From contig OZ024796.1 of NCBI GenBank assembly GCA_964017045.1, positions 22,715,510 through 22,779,509 of the forward strand: a DNA stretch of 64,000 nt, in the 5' to 3' direction. Source of the DNA: Omphiscola glabra. Its lineage: Eukaryota; Mollusca; Gastropoda; Lymnaeidae. Position numbers and translations under genes: made by a program. The notes below the pieces were generated by a model, which worked only from the letters and a program-made list of their open reading frames with translations, was not told where the DNA came from and ran no database searches. Every line of letters starts with the position of its first letter. The first letter of the stretch is position 1. This document shows, in pieces, positions 1 through 11,568 of the stretch.

Positions 1-485
1 AATTAAAATATAGGAGTTTTTTTTTGTAACATTAGAATTACAATAAATACGTTTTTTTGTTTTTGTAAAATTACAAAAATGAGTTTTTTGTAACATTTAA
101 AATATGAGTTGTTTAATGGTAATATAACAATAAATGAGTTTTTTGTAACTTACAATAACAAGTTTTAAAATCTTGATCAGCTGGGAAGATGAGAATACGT
201 TTAATACAGAATTGATTAAAAACTGGACATTTAAAGAATGAGCGCTGCACTATTTCCCGATGAAACTCTTGTAGTTACATTCTATTCATTCAAAAACTTT
301 TAAACTTCCGGACACTGTGATTTTCCTAAATTGTTCCGTTGTTATAATTCATGGTTTTCATAATTCATTGTTTTTATAACTAAATATTTTAATCCAAGAT
401 TACGAGTAGAAAATTGTGGTGAAAGTCTAGGCGTGGCTAAGGGACAAACACCTTGAAAGGAGGGGGTGCAACTCGGGGATTTGAA
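1..485. other. AT-rich upstream flank
   Basis: The first 170 bases are a degenerate AT-rich repeat in which a T-run followed by GTAAC recurs several times. No coding signal was seen before the candidate signal exon of CE1. A promoter for CE1 must lie here or in the signal exon's leader, but no convincing TATA box or other core element was recognised. Confidence 0.5.
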
Positions 486-552
486 ATGTTCATTGACATG
501 CCGGAGGATAAGATCCTGCTCCCAGCCTGGTGGCTGTTCTTGGCACATCTTT
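486..552 (+). CDS. CE1 exon 1, signal peptide
   Basis: This short exon encodes a candidate signal peptide for CE1. Translation from the ATG at 486 gives 22 codons with a hydrophobic core (LLPAWWLFLAHL), then one base (T) before a GTAAGT donor at 553. The split codon T+AT joins in frame to the acceptor at 1394. CE2-CE6 show the same plan: a short hydrophobic exon, a phase-1 donor, then the lectin exon. That shared plan is the main support. A second in-frame ATG at 498 could be the true start. The intron (553-1393) shows nothing else recognisable. Transcript evidence is absent, so the exon is inferred from splice grammar and family pattern. Confidence 0.65.
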
Positions 553-1393
553 GTAAGTCTGTGTATAGCTGTCCAACAGCCGGTCATCAAATAAACGGGG
601 ATTCATGGCACAGCAGAACAAAGCCTTGCTGTACGTTGATTACGACATGGCAGAGCAACATGGGCATGCAATAAATGGGTACTAATGGGATGATTCGACG
701 TGGTCGCATTTTAAGACTGCATTTAGACAACACGAAAGGATTTATTTACTCAGTTGTATGTATAAATAAATGTCCGATACATTAATGATTTCACCCAAAT
801 AAAATAATACATCTCTTATTTATGTTACGCTTCTGGTGTGACTCGTGGACTGCTTCCTTACAAGCTGGCTGCTTCCAAACGGACTGCTCTCTAATCAGCG
901 TATTTGGTATTGAGAGTATGTTACCAATAATTATAAATATTTGAACGAAAGTATGGTTCAATAATGAGTTCAATAGCGCGCAAAATGTAATTCCCGATAA
1001 CTTCGCTAAATGATTTTTTAAAAAAATAACGCAACTGCGTTTGGCGCGTAATATTTTCTTTTCGGAAAATTAAATCGTCCCAATTTAAGTATGGTGTAAA
1101 AAATATTCGTTTTAAAAGTGTTTGGGACATCAGAAAATTTTATATAGTTCATGGGCGTGAAATAAAAAAGTGTGCAGTGACGTATCATGGGGGAAGGGGT
1201 GTAGCAAAAATTGGGATTCTTAAATGTGCGTTACTTGAGTTCATGTTTTGTCATGTTTTTAGTAGTTGGGAAGTTCACGCATTGCTGCCGCCAATGTTTG
1301 GCGGGCTATATCTAGTAATAATATATTGCTACAGATTCAATAAATTAATGATTATTCCGCAAGTCAATAATCTTTGAGTATGTTTTGTTACAG

Positions 1394-3232
1394 ATACTGT
1401 GAGTCATGGTGTTGAAACTGGCGCGGTGACTTACACTGAAATCACGCTACACAACAACACCTACTGGCTGTCCCAGTTCAAGGCGGATTTCAACCAAGCC
1501 AGACAATGCTGCACCTCTCACCAACAAACACTCGCCCTGTTCGACTCCAGCGGCGACTACGCCAACGGTTCTCAAGCGCTAACAGAAGAGCTAAAAAAGA
1601 GACGCGAGGCACCTCAAGATATTTACGACGTTTGGATTGACACGAAATCGTTCCAGCTTAACGACGGAACATTCGCGCGATCTTGGAACAACGGAGAGCC
1701 GGTGCTGGAGTGGGACCAGGCGGAGCCCAATGATAGCTGCCTGAACGCATCGACCGAGTGCTGTGCCAGGATGGTGTGGGGGCCCTCTTACACACTTTAT
1801 TACAATATACGGGATGCCCCGTGCCATCAGGGATATTACTTTCTATGTAGGAGAAAAACTGCGGGCTCCACAGAAAATGATGACCTGATCAAGTCAGTGA
1901 GCGTTGAAGGCTATCAGTGTAAGCCTGGGTGATGTTAACACGACCTGCGAGGATGTAGACGAGTGTAACAACCCAGCTAATCCGTGTTCGGAGATGTGCT
2001 CAAACACCCTTGGGTCTTACGTGTGCTCGTGCCACACCGGATACGAGTTGCTCGCGGACGGCTTCAGGTGTGAAGACATCGACGAGTGCCAAAAATTTTC
2101 CCGCATGTGTCATCAAAAGTGTGTCAATACGAACGGTTCGTTTACGTGTTCTTGTTGGGACGGTTACAAGCTTGACCACCGTAACCAAACGTGCATGGAC
2201 ATTGATGAGTGTATGGTAGCTAAGGAACGTATCTGTTCTCAGGTGTGCACTAATACACCTGGATCTTACAGGTGTGGATGTTACCTCGGATACAACCTGG
2301 ATGCCGATAACGTCACGTGTCTAGATATAGACGAGTGTGTGTCTGCCCCATGTCAAAATTACTGTAACAACACGGCTGGTTCATACCATTGTACATGCCC
2401 TACAGGACACACTTTGTCGACTAACGGTACAACTTGTCTAGATGTAGACGAGTGTCAAGATGCCAACCAGTGTCAAGGTGCTTGCATTAACACGATAGGT
2501 TCTTATTCCTGTGGTTGTCACCATGGTTACCAAGACATCAACAAACTTTGTGTGGATGTGGATGAATGTGTGGACGGCCTACACAACTGTTCACAGACAT
2601 GTCACAACTTTGACGGTGGCTACAACTGTTCATGTAGCCAGGGCTACACGACTCTAGATGACAACATATATGAATGTCATGACATCGACGAATGCCACGA
2701 TGACAACCTGACATGTCAACACAAATGTGTCAACACCAACGGCTCCCACTTCTGTACATGTGACAAAGGTTACACCCTCGGCAATGACAACAGATCATGT
2801 CATGACATCGATGAATGTCAACTAAATACAATATGTGGACATTTCTGTTATAACGTTCAAGGATCTTTCTACTGCTCGTGTCTTAATGGATTCAAACTCG
2901 ACAAAGATGGGCGCACGTGCGAAAGGGAATCAGCTTCCAAAAAATGTCCATGTTCGTGTTCATCGGCTAACAAAAATAGCACGACAACATTGTCGGCGGT
3001 ACAAAACAGTGTTCACGAGTTGGTCAAAGAGCTGCACGTCAACACGACAGCACTGTCTATATCGACGAGGAGTAGATCGTGTGCCGAGGATAAGCGGGTA
3101 TCGTCACAAGCAGTGGGCAGTTTTGGTGTCGTCATGGTGGCGTTTGGCCTTGTGTTGATGATTTTACCAGATTGTGTCATTGCTGTAAGATATGTGATGA
3201 GCGGGTTCGAAAAAATCCAATTTACACGCTAA
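1394..3232 (+). CDS. CE1: CTLD - 8 EGF - transmembrane receptor (frameshift at ~1930)
   Basis: This is the main exon of a type I membrane protein; a lectin-like recognition role is inferred from its domains. The acceptor is the AG at 1392-1393. The CTLD (about 1430-1855) has a WID core, an EPN triplet (AEPND) and a YFLC end. Eight EGF domains with D-[IV]-D-E-C starts follow, then a CPCSCS motif, a TRSRS..EDKR stretch, one hydrophobic helix and a short tail ending at TAA 3230-3232. The lectin frame reaches a TGA at 1930-1932, while the EGF frame runs from before 1930. Restoring two bases after CKPG would give an EGF-like CKPGY join, so a 2-nt deletion is the simplest reading. The first EGF is also degenerate and lacks most of its cysteines. 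It could be a young pseudogene or an assembly error. Confidence 0.85.
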
Positions 3233-3245
3233 AAAAAGATATTTG

Positions 3246-3251
3246 AATAAA
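3246..3251 (+). terminator. Polyadenylation signal of CE1
   Basis: An AATAAA hexamer lies 14 bases after the CE1 stop codon. The placement implies an unusually short 3' UTR. Confidence 0.5.
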
Positions 3252-3374
3252 ACGTATTAAGTTTAAAGTATTAATATATTCAGTTTTATGAGGCTTTTTT
3301 TATATGTATGTTTTAATATCATTGCATCAGCACTCCTTTGTGATCAGATAGGATCCGTTGCGTTTTTCTTGTTA

Positions 3375-3690
3375 TGTGAAACATACTTAACCCCGGTGGT
3401 CCGTAATGTGAAACACACTTAAACCCGGTGGTCCGTAATGTGAAACACACTTAAACCCGGTGGTCCGTAATGTGAAACACACTTAAACCCGGTGGTCCGC
3501 AATGTGAAACATACTTAACCACAGTGGTCCGCAATGTGAAACATACTTAAACCTGGTGGTCCGTAATGTGAAACACACTTAAACCCGGTGGTCCGTAATG
3601 TGAAACACACTTAAACCCGGTGGTCCGCAATGTGAAACATACTTAACCACGGTGGTCCGCAATGTGAAACATACTTAAACCCGGTAGTCC
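3375..3690. repeat. 32-bp minisatellite, about 10 copies
   Basis: The unit contains TGTGAAACACACTTAAAC followed by CCGGTGGTCCG(T/C)AA. Two sequence variants (CACACTT and CATACTT) are interspersed, which suggests expansion in blocks. Confidence 0.9.
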
Positions 3691-4631
3691 GAACTCTCTG
3701 CATAGAGAGTGAAGAGCTGATACCAACGACTGAAGGCAAATGCTGAGTTTCAACTCTTACACGCCGCTAACAAACTGGGCAATCACAGTTGAGTACCCTG
3801 TTGACATTAAACATTTCTCAAAAGTGCCAGTTGTTTGACAGATGCATCCTGGCATATAAGATTGATTATCGTCGCTCTAGGGTCATAGAAAAAAGAAACT
3901 AAATGTTTGAGTTAAAAGTGTGGATTAGCAAATAAAGGAAATGAACTTTCATCGTATTAGCCAGTACTCAGATAAAACAAATACTTCGACCATGTTGGTT
4001 ACCCGGCAACGGAAATATCAAAAAGGTCAAATCGAACCCATAATCGAAAGGTCAGAATAAACCGAGGAACTAATGTCAGACTAAACCTTTTATTAACGCC
4101 AAGGTACATGTAAATCTCTCAACAGCTCCCTCGGTGTGTGGGGGGCGTCTCCATGCGCGTAAACGGGCGGTCAAAGTGTAAGATGTTTGATCCATGCCTC
4201 AAGTGTGTCTGTGTGTTGTGTCATCTGGTGGGGGAACTTTGTGTGGGTTGATATAGAAGAGAATAAAGCAAAACACAACAAGGGAGGATTCATAACTGCT
4301 AAGAAAATATTTTTGGAGCCTCAGACGGGTGGGTTGTTTAAATGTTATGTTAGAGAAGTTTAAACAAAAAAACTAAACAACAAAAAAAAAACCAAACAAA
4401 CAAAAAAACAACGCATCTATCTTTGAAAAAGCCGCGTGTTGCCGACCAACGTTTTAGTAAAAATAAAGGTAATTACAGAGTAAGCAGAAAGAAATTAAAG
4501 AGTAAGCAGAAACAAATTACAGAGTAAGCAGAAAAAAATTTAAAAAATTAAAAAGTAAGTAGAAAAACAGCTTACAGAAAAAAACACCAAAACTCTTCAT
4601 AGAAAAACTACAAAATTCAGCTGCTCGGCAG
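3691..4631. other. Intergenic, no feature recognised
   Basis: No coding exon is visible. There are A-rich stretches near 4380-4410 and a short 'agagtaagcagaaa' repeat at about 4480-4560. Confidence 0.5.
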
Positions 4632-5072
4632 TTCTAAAGGCAAAAAAAAGTGATCACGCCCCTTCACTGCTCCACTCACTTAAAGATTTGGTGATTGATC
4701 TTTCTCTTTTCTACGCCCCAAACAATGGAATTCTCTCCCACTACACATCCGTAATATACCGACCACCCAGGCCTTCAAAACTGCACTCAAAGCATATCTC
4801 TTTAAACTCAACTACACCGACTGATTCCCCACTCTGACCGATAAACGATGCTGCTGGCTGCCGTCCATGGCTTGACATGTAAAAGTTCTGGGGTGGGTGT
4901 TGTGAATATACTTTTTTTGTTTGTTTGTTATACAGCTGTCATTTATTAAATAAATGCATGTTATTTTTTAAAATCACGGTTATGTTTGCTAAATTTTTTT
5001 TTGTACAGCGCGGTGAGCCCAACCCTAGGCTGGGGTACCGCGCAATATAAGACAACTAATAATAATCATGAC
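4632..5072 (+). mobile_element. 3' end of a CR1/L2-like LINE (degenerate)
   Basis: Two plus-strand frames keep pieces typical of the C-terminus of non-LTR reverse transcriptases. One resembles the D-H-x-x-x-L-L-x-S-L block (about 4650-4700). The other reads WNSLPLHIRN, then a FK..LKAYLF block (about 4726-4820), ending at a TGA. The 3' tail at 5011-5072 has the paired 'acagcgcggtgagc ... taccgcgc' motif and a TAA/TAATAA terminal repeat common at such 3' ends. The element is 5'-truncated and frameshifted, so it is dead. Family assignment is by motif only. Confidence 0.6.
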
Positions 5073-6501
5073 GTTCCTGGGCGGAAGGCTACGCACCTAC
5101 ATCAAGAATTACAATCGTAGTGAAAAAGTTACGTTTTATCACCAAAGTTAATGGCAGGAGACAGATGTGATGGACGACATATTTGGGAACAAATCTTGCG
5201 GAGCCACTGAGACATTGGCCCAACGATTACAGCAGGCACCCCCCCCCCCTCCCGGGTGCACCTCTTTAATACTGGCTGTTAAATATCGTGACCGGGGGCG
5301 CGGTGTCACTGCAATGTAAGGCAATGATTAATTTATATCACAACACGTCTTAATCTTACCGGGTGGAGGCATGATATCCAATAACCATTGCAGCAATAGT
5401 TACGTCCCGTGCTACTGGTTTTGTTGGTGAAGCCGTCCGGAAACAAAGCAAACAATGTTCATCGGAGATCATGAAGGCGCGAACACGATGAACTTGAGCC
5501 GCGGTGCGCAAAAATACAGGAAGCGCTTCAAAGATTGATTCTGGACAGAGAAAACTTTCTTACGTAGCTGGGCGTGACCGCAAATGAGCGGTCCGTATTC
5601 TCTTGTCCCGCGTAGACGCCTGGCACAAAAAAACAAAAAACGGCAGGTGTGGGAAGTGTATCGTGAGCAAGGAATGCCCCTCACGGTGAGTCTAAACAAT
5701 TAGAACATGTTTGTGTAAGGTCGATAAGATGCTCTCTTTCCCACAGGAGAGATAAACCAGGGACGGTCGGTGTTGGGAGTTTAAGAACCACCGTCATTGT
5801 GGATGTTCGTAGAGTTATTATTATTTAAAAAAAACAAGTACATCTTGGATTTAAGGGCACGTCTGATCAAATACAGACAGTCCGATGTGGTTAAACTCAA
5901 CTTATACAATACCCGCGATAAGTAAAGCGGTGGGAGACAAGCGATGGTCTGCTTGAAATATCTGCAGTAAACTTAGATGCAATTATTTAGTACGTGGAGT
6001 TGATCTATGTTGAGAAATCATCTTAAAATCACGTGGTTGTCATGAACTGCAAATAAGAGATTTTCTCCTAGAACATTCTATGGGTTTCCGAGTGTGTTCA
6101 TTAAAGGCGTCTCTGTGTTCATTCAGAGGCGTATATTATTTCTAATTTACAACAAGGGATGATAATATCGGATTTCTCTGCAGACCGGTTACTGGTTCTC
6201 ACAATGCATTCGCAACTGTTCGGTTCAGGAAGGTCAGCTTGATATGGTATTTCATCAAATTTCGAGCGGCAGATCACATCAATCTCATGATAAACAGTCG
6301 AGACAAAGTCTGTTGTCACAACAATCTTATCATAGACAGTCAACACAAAGTCTGTTATCACACCAATCTCATCATAGACAGTCAAGACACAGTCTGTTGT
6401 CCGTATTAAAAGTATGATCTGGACATATGCATTATTGGTCTTATTCTGCTGTACATGCTAGAACACTGTCTGGACAAGGTCATCGGCCCAAGTTAGATGA
6501 C
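5073..6501. other. Intergenic region upstream of CE2
   Basis: No coding exon was recognised. It contains a C-run at 5240-5250. A short 'cagtcaa(g/c)acaaagtctgtt' repeat occurs about four times at 6295-6400. The CE2 promoter should be near the right end, but no core element was identified. Confidence 0.45.
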
Positions 6502-6538
6502 ATGGATCTACTAATAGTAATGTTTGCTCTTTATCTAT
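6502..6538 (+). CDS. CE2 exon 1, signal peptide
   Basis: From the ATG at 6502 the exon reads MDLLIVMFALYL, a compact hydrophobic signal sequence. One further base (T) precedes a GTAAGA donor at 6539. That T joins GG at 7942 to give an in-frame codon leading into the CE2 lectin exon. Length, hydrophobicity and phase match the first exons of CE1 and CE3-CE6. The 1.4-kb intron contains two minisatellites. The gene downstream is broken, so this exon may no longer produce protein. Confidence 0.7.
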
Positions 6539-6719
6539 GTAAGACGGTGTTGTTATTAATTATTTAAAGCTAACTATTCTTTTGATCGTTTTTAACCCAG
6601 GCAATATTTTGTAATTTTGTCGTTAGTTTTAACAGGCCATTGACTAGTATTGATAAAGGATCAAAATGACAGCGTATATGGTAAAGCACATAGAGTGTAC
6701 ATGTAGTTCTTAGAGAGTA

Positions 6720-6800
6720 CCAGTAGTTCTTAGAGAGTACCAGTAGTTCTTAGAGAGTTCTAGTAGTTCTTTCATAGCTCCAGTAGTTCTTACATAGAAA
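6720..6800. repeat. Short 'agtagttcttagagagtacc' repeat
   Basis: About five degenerate copies of a roughly 20-bp unit lie in the first intron of CE2. Confidence 0.6.
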
Positions 6801-6834
6801 AACATATACTTAAATTAGTCAGTTCTTTTTATTT

Positions 6835-7071
6835 TGGTGATACAATTTAAGAACGAGACCATACGATTTAAGAACGAGACCATGCGATTTAAGAACGAGA
6901 CCATACGATTTAAGAACGAGACCATACGATTTAAGAACGAGACCATACGATTTAAGAACGAGACCATACGATTTAAGAACGAGACCATACGATTTAAGAA
7001 CGAGACCATACGATTTAAGAACGAGACCATACGATTTAAGAACGAGACCATACGATTTAAGAACGAGGCCT
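6835..7071. repeat. 21-bp minisatellite, about 11 copies
   Basis: The unit is gatttaagaacgagaccata plus c. It is a multiple of three without stops, so it is open on both strands (RFKNETI on plus, MVSFLNR on minus). Those frames are artefacts of the repeat. Confidence 0.92.
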
Positions 7072-7283
7072 TACGAAAGTACGCAAAAGTGTGCCGCTCC
7101 TCAACAGTTGCTGTCCCTTTTCCGACTCACTAAGCCCTGACTAAACAGAACAATCACTAAAGACCATAATTAGCCTATCATTACTTAATGATAAATTTAC
7201 AGAAACATGCAATTATAAGACAGCACATGTTTATTTCCTAGGATGCTATGCAGGCGCAGACCAAGCACTGCATGTTAAAAATG

Positions 7284-7626
7284 CATAATACCTACTCCTT
7301 TACCTTCAAAGTAATGACCCAAATAATACCTACTCCTTTACCTTCAAAGTAATGACCCAAATAATACCTACTCCTTTACCTTCAAAGTAATGACCCAAAT
7401 AATACCTACTCCTTTACCTTCAAAGTAATGACCCAAATAATACCTACTCCTTTACCTTCAAAGTAATGACCCAAATAATACCTACTCCTTTACCTTCAAA
7501 GTAATGACCCAAATAATACCTACTCCTTTACCTTCAAAGTAATGACCCAAATAATACCTACTGCTTTACCTTCAAAGTAATGACCCAAATAATACCTACT
7601 CCTTTACCTTCAAAGTAATGACCCAA
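7284..7626. repeat. 38-bp minisatellite, 9 copies
   Basis: The unit carries 'aataatacctactccttta' followed by 'ccttcaaagtaatgaccca'. Copies are almost identical, with a single C-to-G change near 7563, which indicates recent expansion. It lies in the CE2 first intron. Confidence 0.92.
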
Positions 7627-8920
7627 GGACATAGAAAGTTAAAACATTTTCCAGCGATGTCTACAGATGGTTTTGGGAAAAAAAATATTCTAATAATAAT
7701 TATCCTTATTTGAAATAGCATTGGCTGTTTTTTTTTGTTTTTTTTAAATTTATAATGATAATTTAAAAAATCTTAATTTGAATTTTTTAAGTTTTAAAAA
7801 ACAGTATTTTGAAAATTAAATGCTAAGAATGAACATGTAAAAAGAAACCAAAAACAAGAACAACAACAACAACAAATCCTCCATTGTATTTATCTTTTAT
7901 TATTGCGTAACCGTCCATATTTAATTTCTGTTGTTCACTAGGGGTGCCGTCCACACACCAGTTAACAGCCGTAGCACCAGGTGGCGGTGTGAAAACGGTC
8001 CTAGCCCCGTACACAATCAACAATCAGATGTACTGGATGTCTGGAGATCCGTTCACCTTACAAACATCGAGGACGCTGTGCACCTCGGTGAAACAGGAAT
8101 TTGCGCTCTTCGACACCAACGCCGAGTACCGCACTGTCTCCCAGTACCTGGCCCAGCAGCTGGCCAACGATGAGCTGATGTGGGTCGACCTGTTGGCCAA
8201 ACCGTCAAACCTGAATCCACGCTACATCCACTGGTGGAGGAATGAATCCTTGGCGAGTGACGTGTGGGGTCCTAATCAACCGGACGACGTGTGCGTCAAC
8301 TACCCGAGTGTATGCTGCGAGGGCATCAGACGCAACGCTTCGGGATTGGTCGACGGTTTGCGGGACAGGATGTGTAATGACACGTTCAGGTTCTTGTGTA
8401 AGCACACAGATCAGTGCGCAGCCGTCAGCTGTGCCCAGCTGTGCACGGATAACGTGACGAGCTTTACATGCTCGTGTAGAGAAGGGTACAACGCTGTCTC
8501 GACCACGTGTGAGGATGTGGACGAGAGTTCATCCAATCCATGCCCAGGCACGTGCACAAATACAGACGGTTCTTTTAAATGTGGCTGCACGAGTGGATAC
8601 GAGCTACATGCAGACGGTAGCACTTGTCTAGACCTTGACGAATGTCGGAACGCACCCATCCTTTGCTCCAGCACATGTATCAATGCAAACGGATCTATCA
8701 GGTGTGGATGTGGCAGTGGATATGATCTTCAGTCAGACGGACACACGTGTCAAGATGTCGACGAATGTATTGATTCCCCAAGTCCGGTAACCAGACAAAA
8801 CGATAAAAGACAAAACGACAAGTGACAAAACGACAAGTGACAAAACGACAAGGTGACAAAACGACAAGGTGACAAAACGACGTTTTCAACGCCAACTCAT
8901 CCACCGTCTTTAATGCCTTA

Positions 8921-9226
8921 CATACAATAAAGTAAGGTCAACTTTTTAAGATATTTTACATGCCTTATCGTTGGAGAAACACGGTATTCGGTTATCAGAC
9001 TTGCGCATAATTACATTAAAATGTGATTAATTACCATTAGAATTACATGACCTATATTTGTAATTATATACAACTAGCGAGTACCCGGCATGCGTTGCGA
9101 TGCCACTCAAGAAAGAATGTGTTTGCGTTTTAATTATGTTTCTTGAAGAGCTTTTAAATACACAATGTTTTTTGTTTTTCCGTCTGGTGCATACACGAAA
9201 AAAAGTTGACCATACTTTATTGTATG
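8921..9226. mobile_element. Nested small inverted-repeat element
   Basis: Bases 8921-8949 pair with 9198-9226 as near-perfect 29-nt inverted repeats (catacaataaagtaaggtc at the left end). This is a MITE-sized unit inside the larger foldback insert, or a part of its core. Confidence 0.5.
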
Positions 9227-9231
9227 CTAGG

Positions 9232-9693
9232 CAGTGTTTCCCAACCTTTTTCGTGCCATGCCCCACCTAAGCCAGTGTTGCCCAACCTTTTTTGTGCCAT
9301 GCCCCACCTAAGCCAGTGTTTCCCAACCTTTTTCGTGCCATGCCCCAACTAAGCTTTTCTAAAATTCTTTGCCGCCATGTAACATATACATAATTTTTAA
9401 TATTCAAAAATACGGTTGTTCAGCCAAGAAGCTTTAATGATAGGTTTTAGGAAGAAATCACTAGGAAATTGGTGAGGAAACATAGTAAGTAAATTTTCAA
9501 AACATATATGGAGAACTGACATTCAAGTATGAAATAATTTTAATGAAATATGTTTCTATATTATTTTAATTATTAGTAATAATTTATTGTTTAACGTTAG
9601 TGAGATGTTTGTGTTTTCAAGTTCTAGATAGCTCATTTTCTAATTGCCCCCCCCCCCCCTTGTGGGACTTGGGCCCCACGTTGGGAAACACCA
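9232..9693. mobile_element. Nested hAT-like MITE
   Basis: The left end is CAGTGTTTCCCAACCTTTTT. The right end is GTTGGGAAACACCA, its inverted counterpart. The first ~44 bp of the left end is repeated three times (9232, 9272 and 9315 areas). A C-run lies at 9646-9659. The end sequence fits hAT (CAGNG). It is probably inserted in the foldback element. Confidence 0.5.
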
Positions 9694-11562
9694 ATGTAAG
9701 GCATTAAAGACTTGTCGTTTTGTCAACTTGTCGTTTTGTCACCTTGTCGTTTTGTCACCTTGTCATTTTGTCACCTTGTCGTTTTGTCACTTGTCGTTTT
9801 GTCACTTGTCGTTTTGTCCCTTGTCATTTTGTCACTTGTCGTTTTGTCATGGAACCCCCAAGTCCATGCCATCAGTCGTGTACAAATACCAATGGATCTT
9901 TCACGTGTGGCTGCACGAGCGGATACCAACTCCAACCAGATGACGTCACCTGCCGAGACGTTGACGAGTGTCTAAATGTTTCTAACCAATGTATTGAGCG
10001 CTGCGCAAATACACAAGGTTCCTTCAAGTGCGAATGTTACAATGGTCACGGATTACTCGCGGATAACATCACGTGCCGAGATATTGACGAGTGTGCTCTC
10101 GTCACGAGCCAGTGCCCGCAAACTTGTGTCAGTTCTGATGGTTCGTTCAGCTGCAGCTGCTGGGATGGCTACATCTTTGGCGATGATAATAAGACGTGCA
10201 TAGATTTCAATGAATGTGTACACAATCACACCTGTGCACATCATTGTTCCAACACACCTGGATCGTACAAGTGTGAATGTTACCTCGGGTACAACCTGGA
10301 TTCTGATATCATCAAGTGCCAAGATATAGACGAGTGTGTGTCTAGTCCATGTCCATATCACTGTAACAACACGGCTGGTTCATACCATTGTACATGTCCT
10401 ACAGGACACACCTTGTCTACTAACGGTACATCTTGGCTAGATATAGAGGAGTGTGTGTCTAGTCCATGTCAATATCACTGTAACAACACGGCTGGTTCAT
10501 ACCATTGTACATGTACTACAGGACACACCTTGTCTACTAACGGTACAACTTGTCTAGATATAGACGAGTGTGTGTCTAGTCCATGTCAATATCATTGTAA
10601 CAACACAGCTGGTTCATACCATTGTACATGTCCTACAGGACACACGTTGTCGACTAACGGTACAACTTGTCTAGATATAGACGAATGTCAAGATTACATA
10701 CGGTGCCCAGGTGCTTGTACTAACACGGTAGGTTCTTATTTCTGTGGATGTCACTATGGTTACCAAGACATCAACAAACTTTGTGTGGATGTAGATGAAT
10801 GTGTGGACGGCCTACACAACTGTTCACAAACATGTCACAACTTTGACGGTGGCTACAACTGTTCATTTCACCAGGGCTACACAACTCGAGATGACAACAG
10901 ATATGAATGTCATGACATCGACGAATGTCACAATGACAACCAGACATGTCAACACAATTGTGTCAACACCAACGGCTCCAATTACTGTACATGTAACAAA
11001 GGTTACACCCTCGGCAGTGACAACATATCATGTCAGGACACCGATGAATGTCAACTAGATACGACAATATGTGGACAATATGTGGACATTTCTGTTACAA
11101 CACTCAAGGATCTTTCTACTTCTCGTGCACAAAGGGATTTAAACTGGACGAAGATGGACGTAAGTGCGTTGGTATTTACAAGGAATGTCCATGCTCGTGT
11201 ACATTCTCCCAGAGAAAACATTGGATGAAAGCCTGGACCGACGGAGACCTGATGGATGACCTCTAGAGGACATTGTCGAGGAGCTAAGAATAAACGCAAG
11301 AAACACCTCCACGTTCACGAGACGTATGAAAAGTGTCGAGGATAAGCGAGTGTCACCCAGGACTATGGGAAGCTTCGGTGTGGCTATCATAGCGCTGTGC
11401 TTGTACTTGGTGATTTTACCAGACTTGACCTCACTTGCCAAACTTATGACCGGAAGGACTCCGAGGAGATCCGCACGAGGACGTCCGTTAAGATTAATAA
11501 GACTAGGACCAGCTGGGGACTAGAAAGCCTCAAACCGAACTCCAGTTGGAAACATACACAAA

Positions 11563-11568
11563 AATAAA
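11563..11568 (+). terminator. Polyadenylation signal of CE2
   Basis: An AATAAA hexamer lies 40 bases past the CE2 stop codon. Confidence 0.4.

Larger units (their letters stand above)
8786..9856. mobile_element. Foldback/MULE-like insertion with tandem-repeat inverted arms
   Basis: The insert splits an EGF codon series. It is flanked by direct copies of ccccaagtcc (8776-8785 and 9856-9865), a 9-10 bp target duplication. Joining the flanks through one copy restores an EGF reading. The ends are inverted: left is GGTAACCA then caaaacgacaagtga units, and right is the reverse complement, cttgtcgttttgtca units ending ATGGAACC. The inner part of the arms also pairs: 8906-8923 is the exact reverse complement of 9694-9711. 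Arms built of short tandem repeats plus a 9-10 bp duplication recall foldback or Mutator-like elements. No transposase is present. Confidence 0.82.
7942..11523 (+). pseudogene. CE2: broken CTLD - ~14 EGF - transmembrane gene
   Basis: The acceptor is the AG at 7940-7941. The CTLD (to about 8400) has a QPD triplet (NQPDD), GLRDRMC and FRFLC. EGF repeats follow, then CPCSC, a SVEDKRVS stretch and a transmembrane segment ending at TAG 11521-11523. Several lesions are visible. A 1.07-kb insertion interrupts the fourth EGF (8786-9856). An 11-bp tandem duplication at 11064-11085 shifts the frame in the last EGF. A further shift is needed around 11266, where the frame hits TAG before the transmembrane frame starts. 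Key EGF cysteines are also lost: DES instead of DEC near 8525, TSW near 10430, CSF near 10865, FYF near 11118. Multiple independent lesions argue for a true pseudogene rather than sequencing error. Three VSSPC-type EGF units are present. Confidence 0.88.

Noticed and set aside
1897..1935. Tiny intron explaining the CE1 frame break
   Set aside because: Any GT-AG pair here is only about 20-35 bases apart, too short for a normal spliceosomal intron.
8787..9862. CE2 insert treated as an intron (GT at 8787, AG at 9862)
   Set aside because: Splicing there would change the frame after the junction. The direct duplication and inverted arms fit a transposon insertion better.
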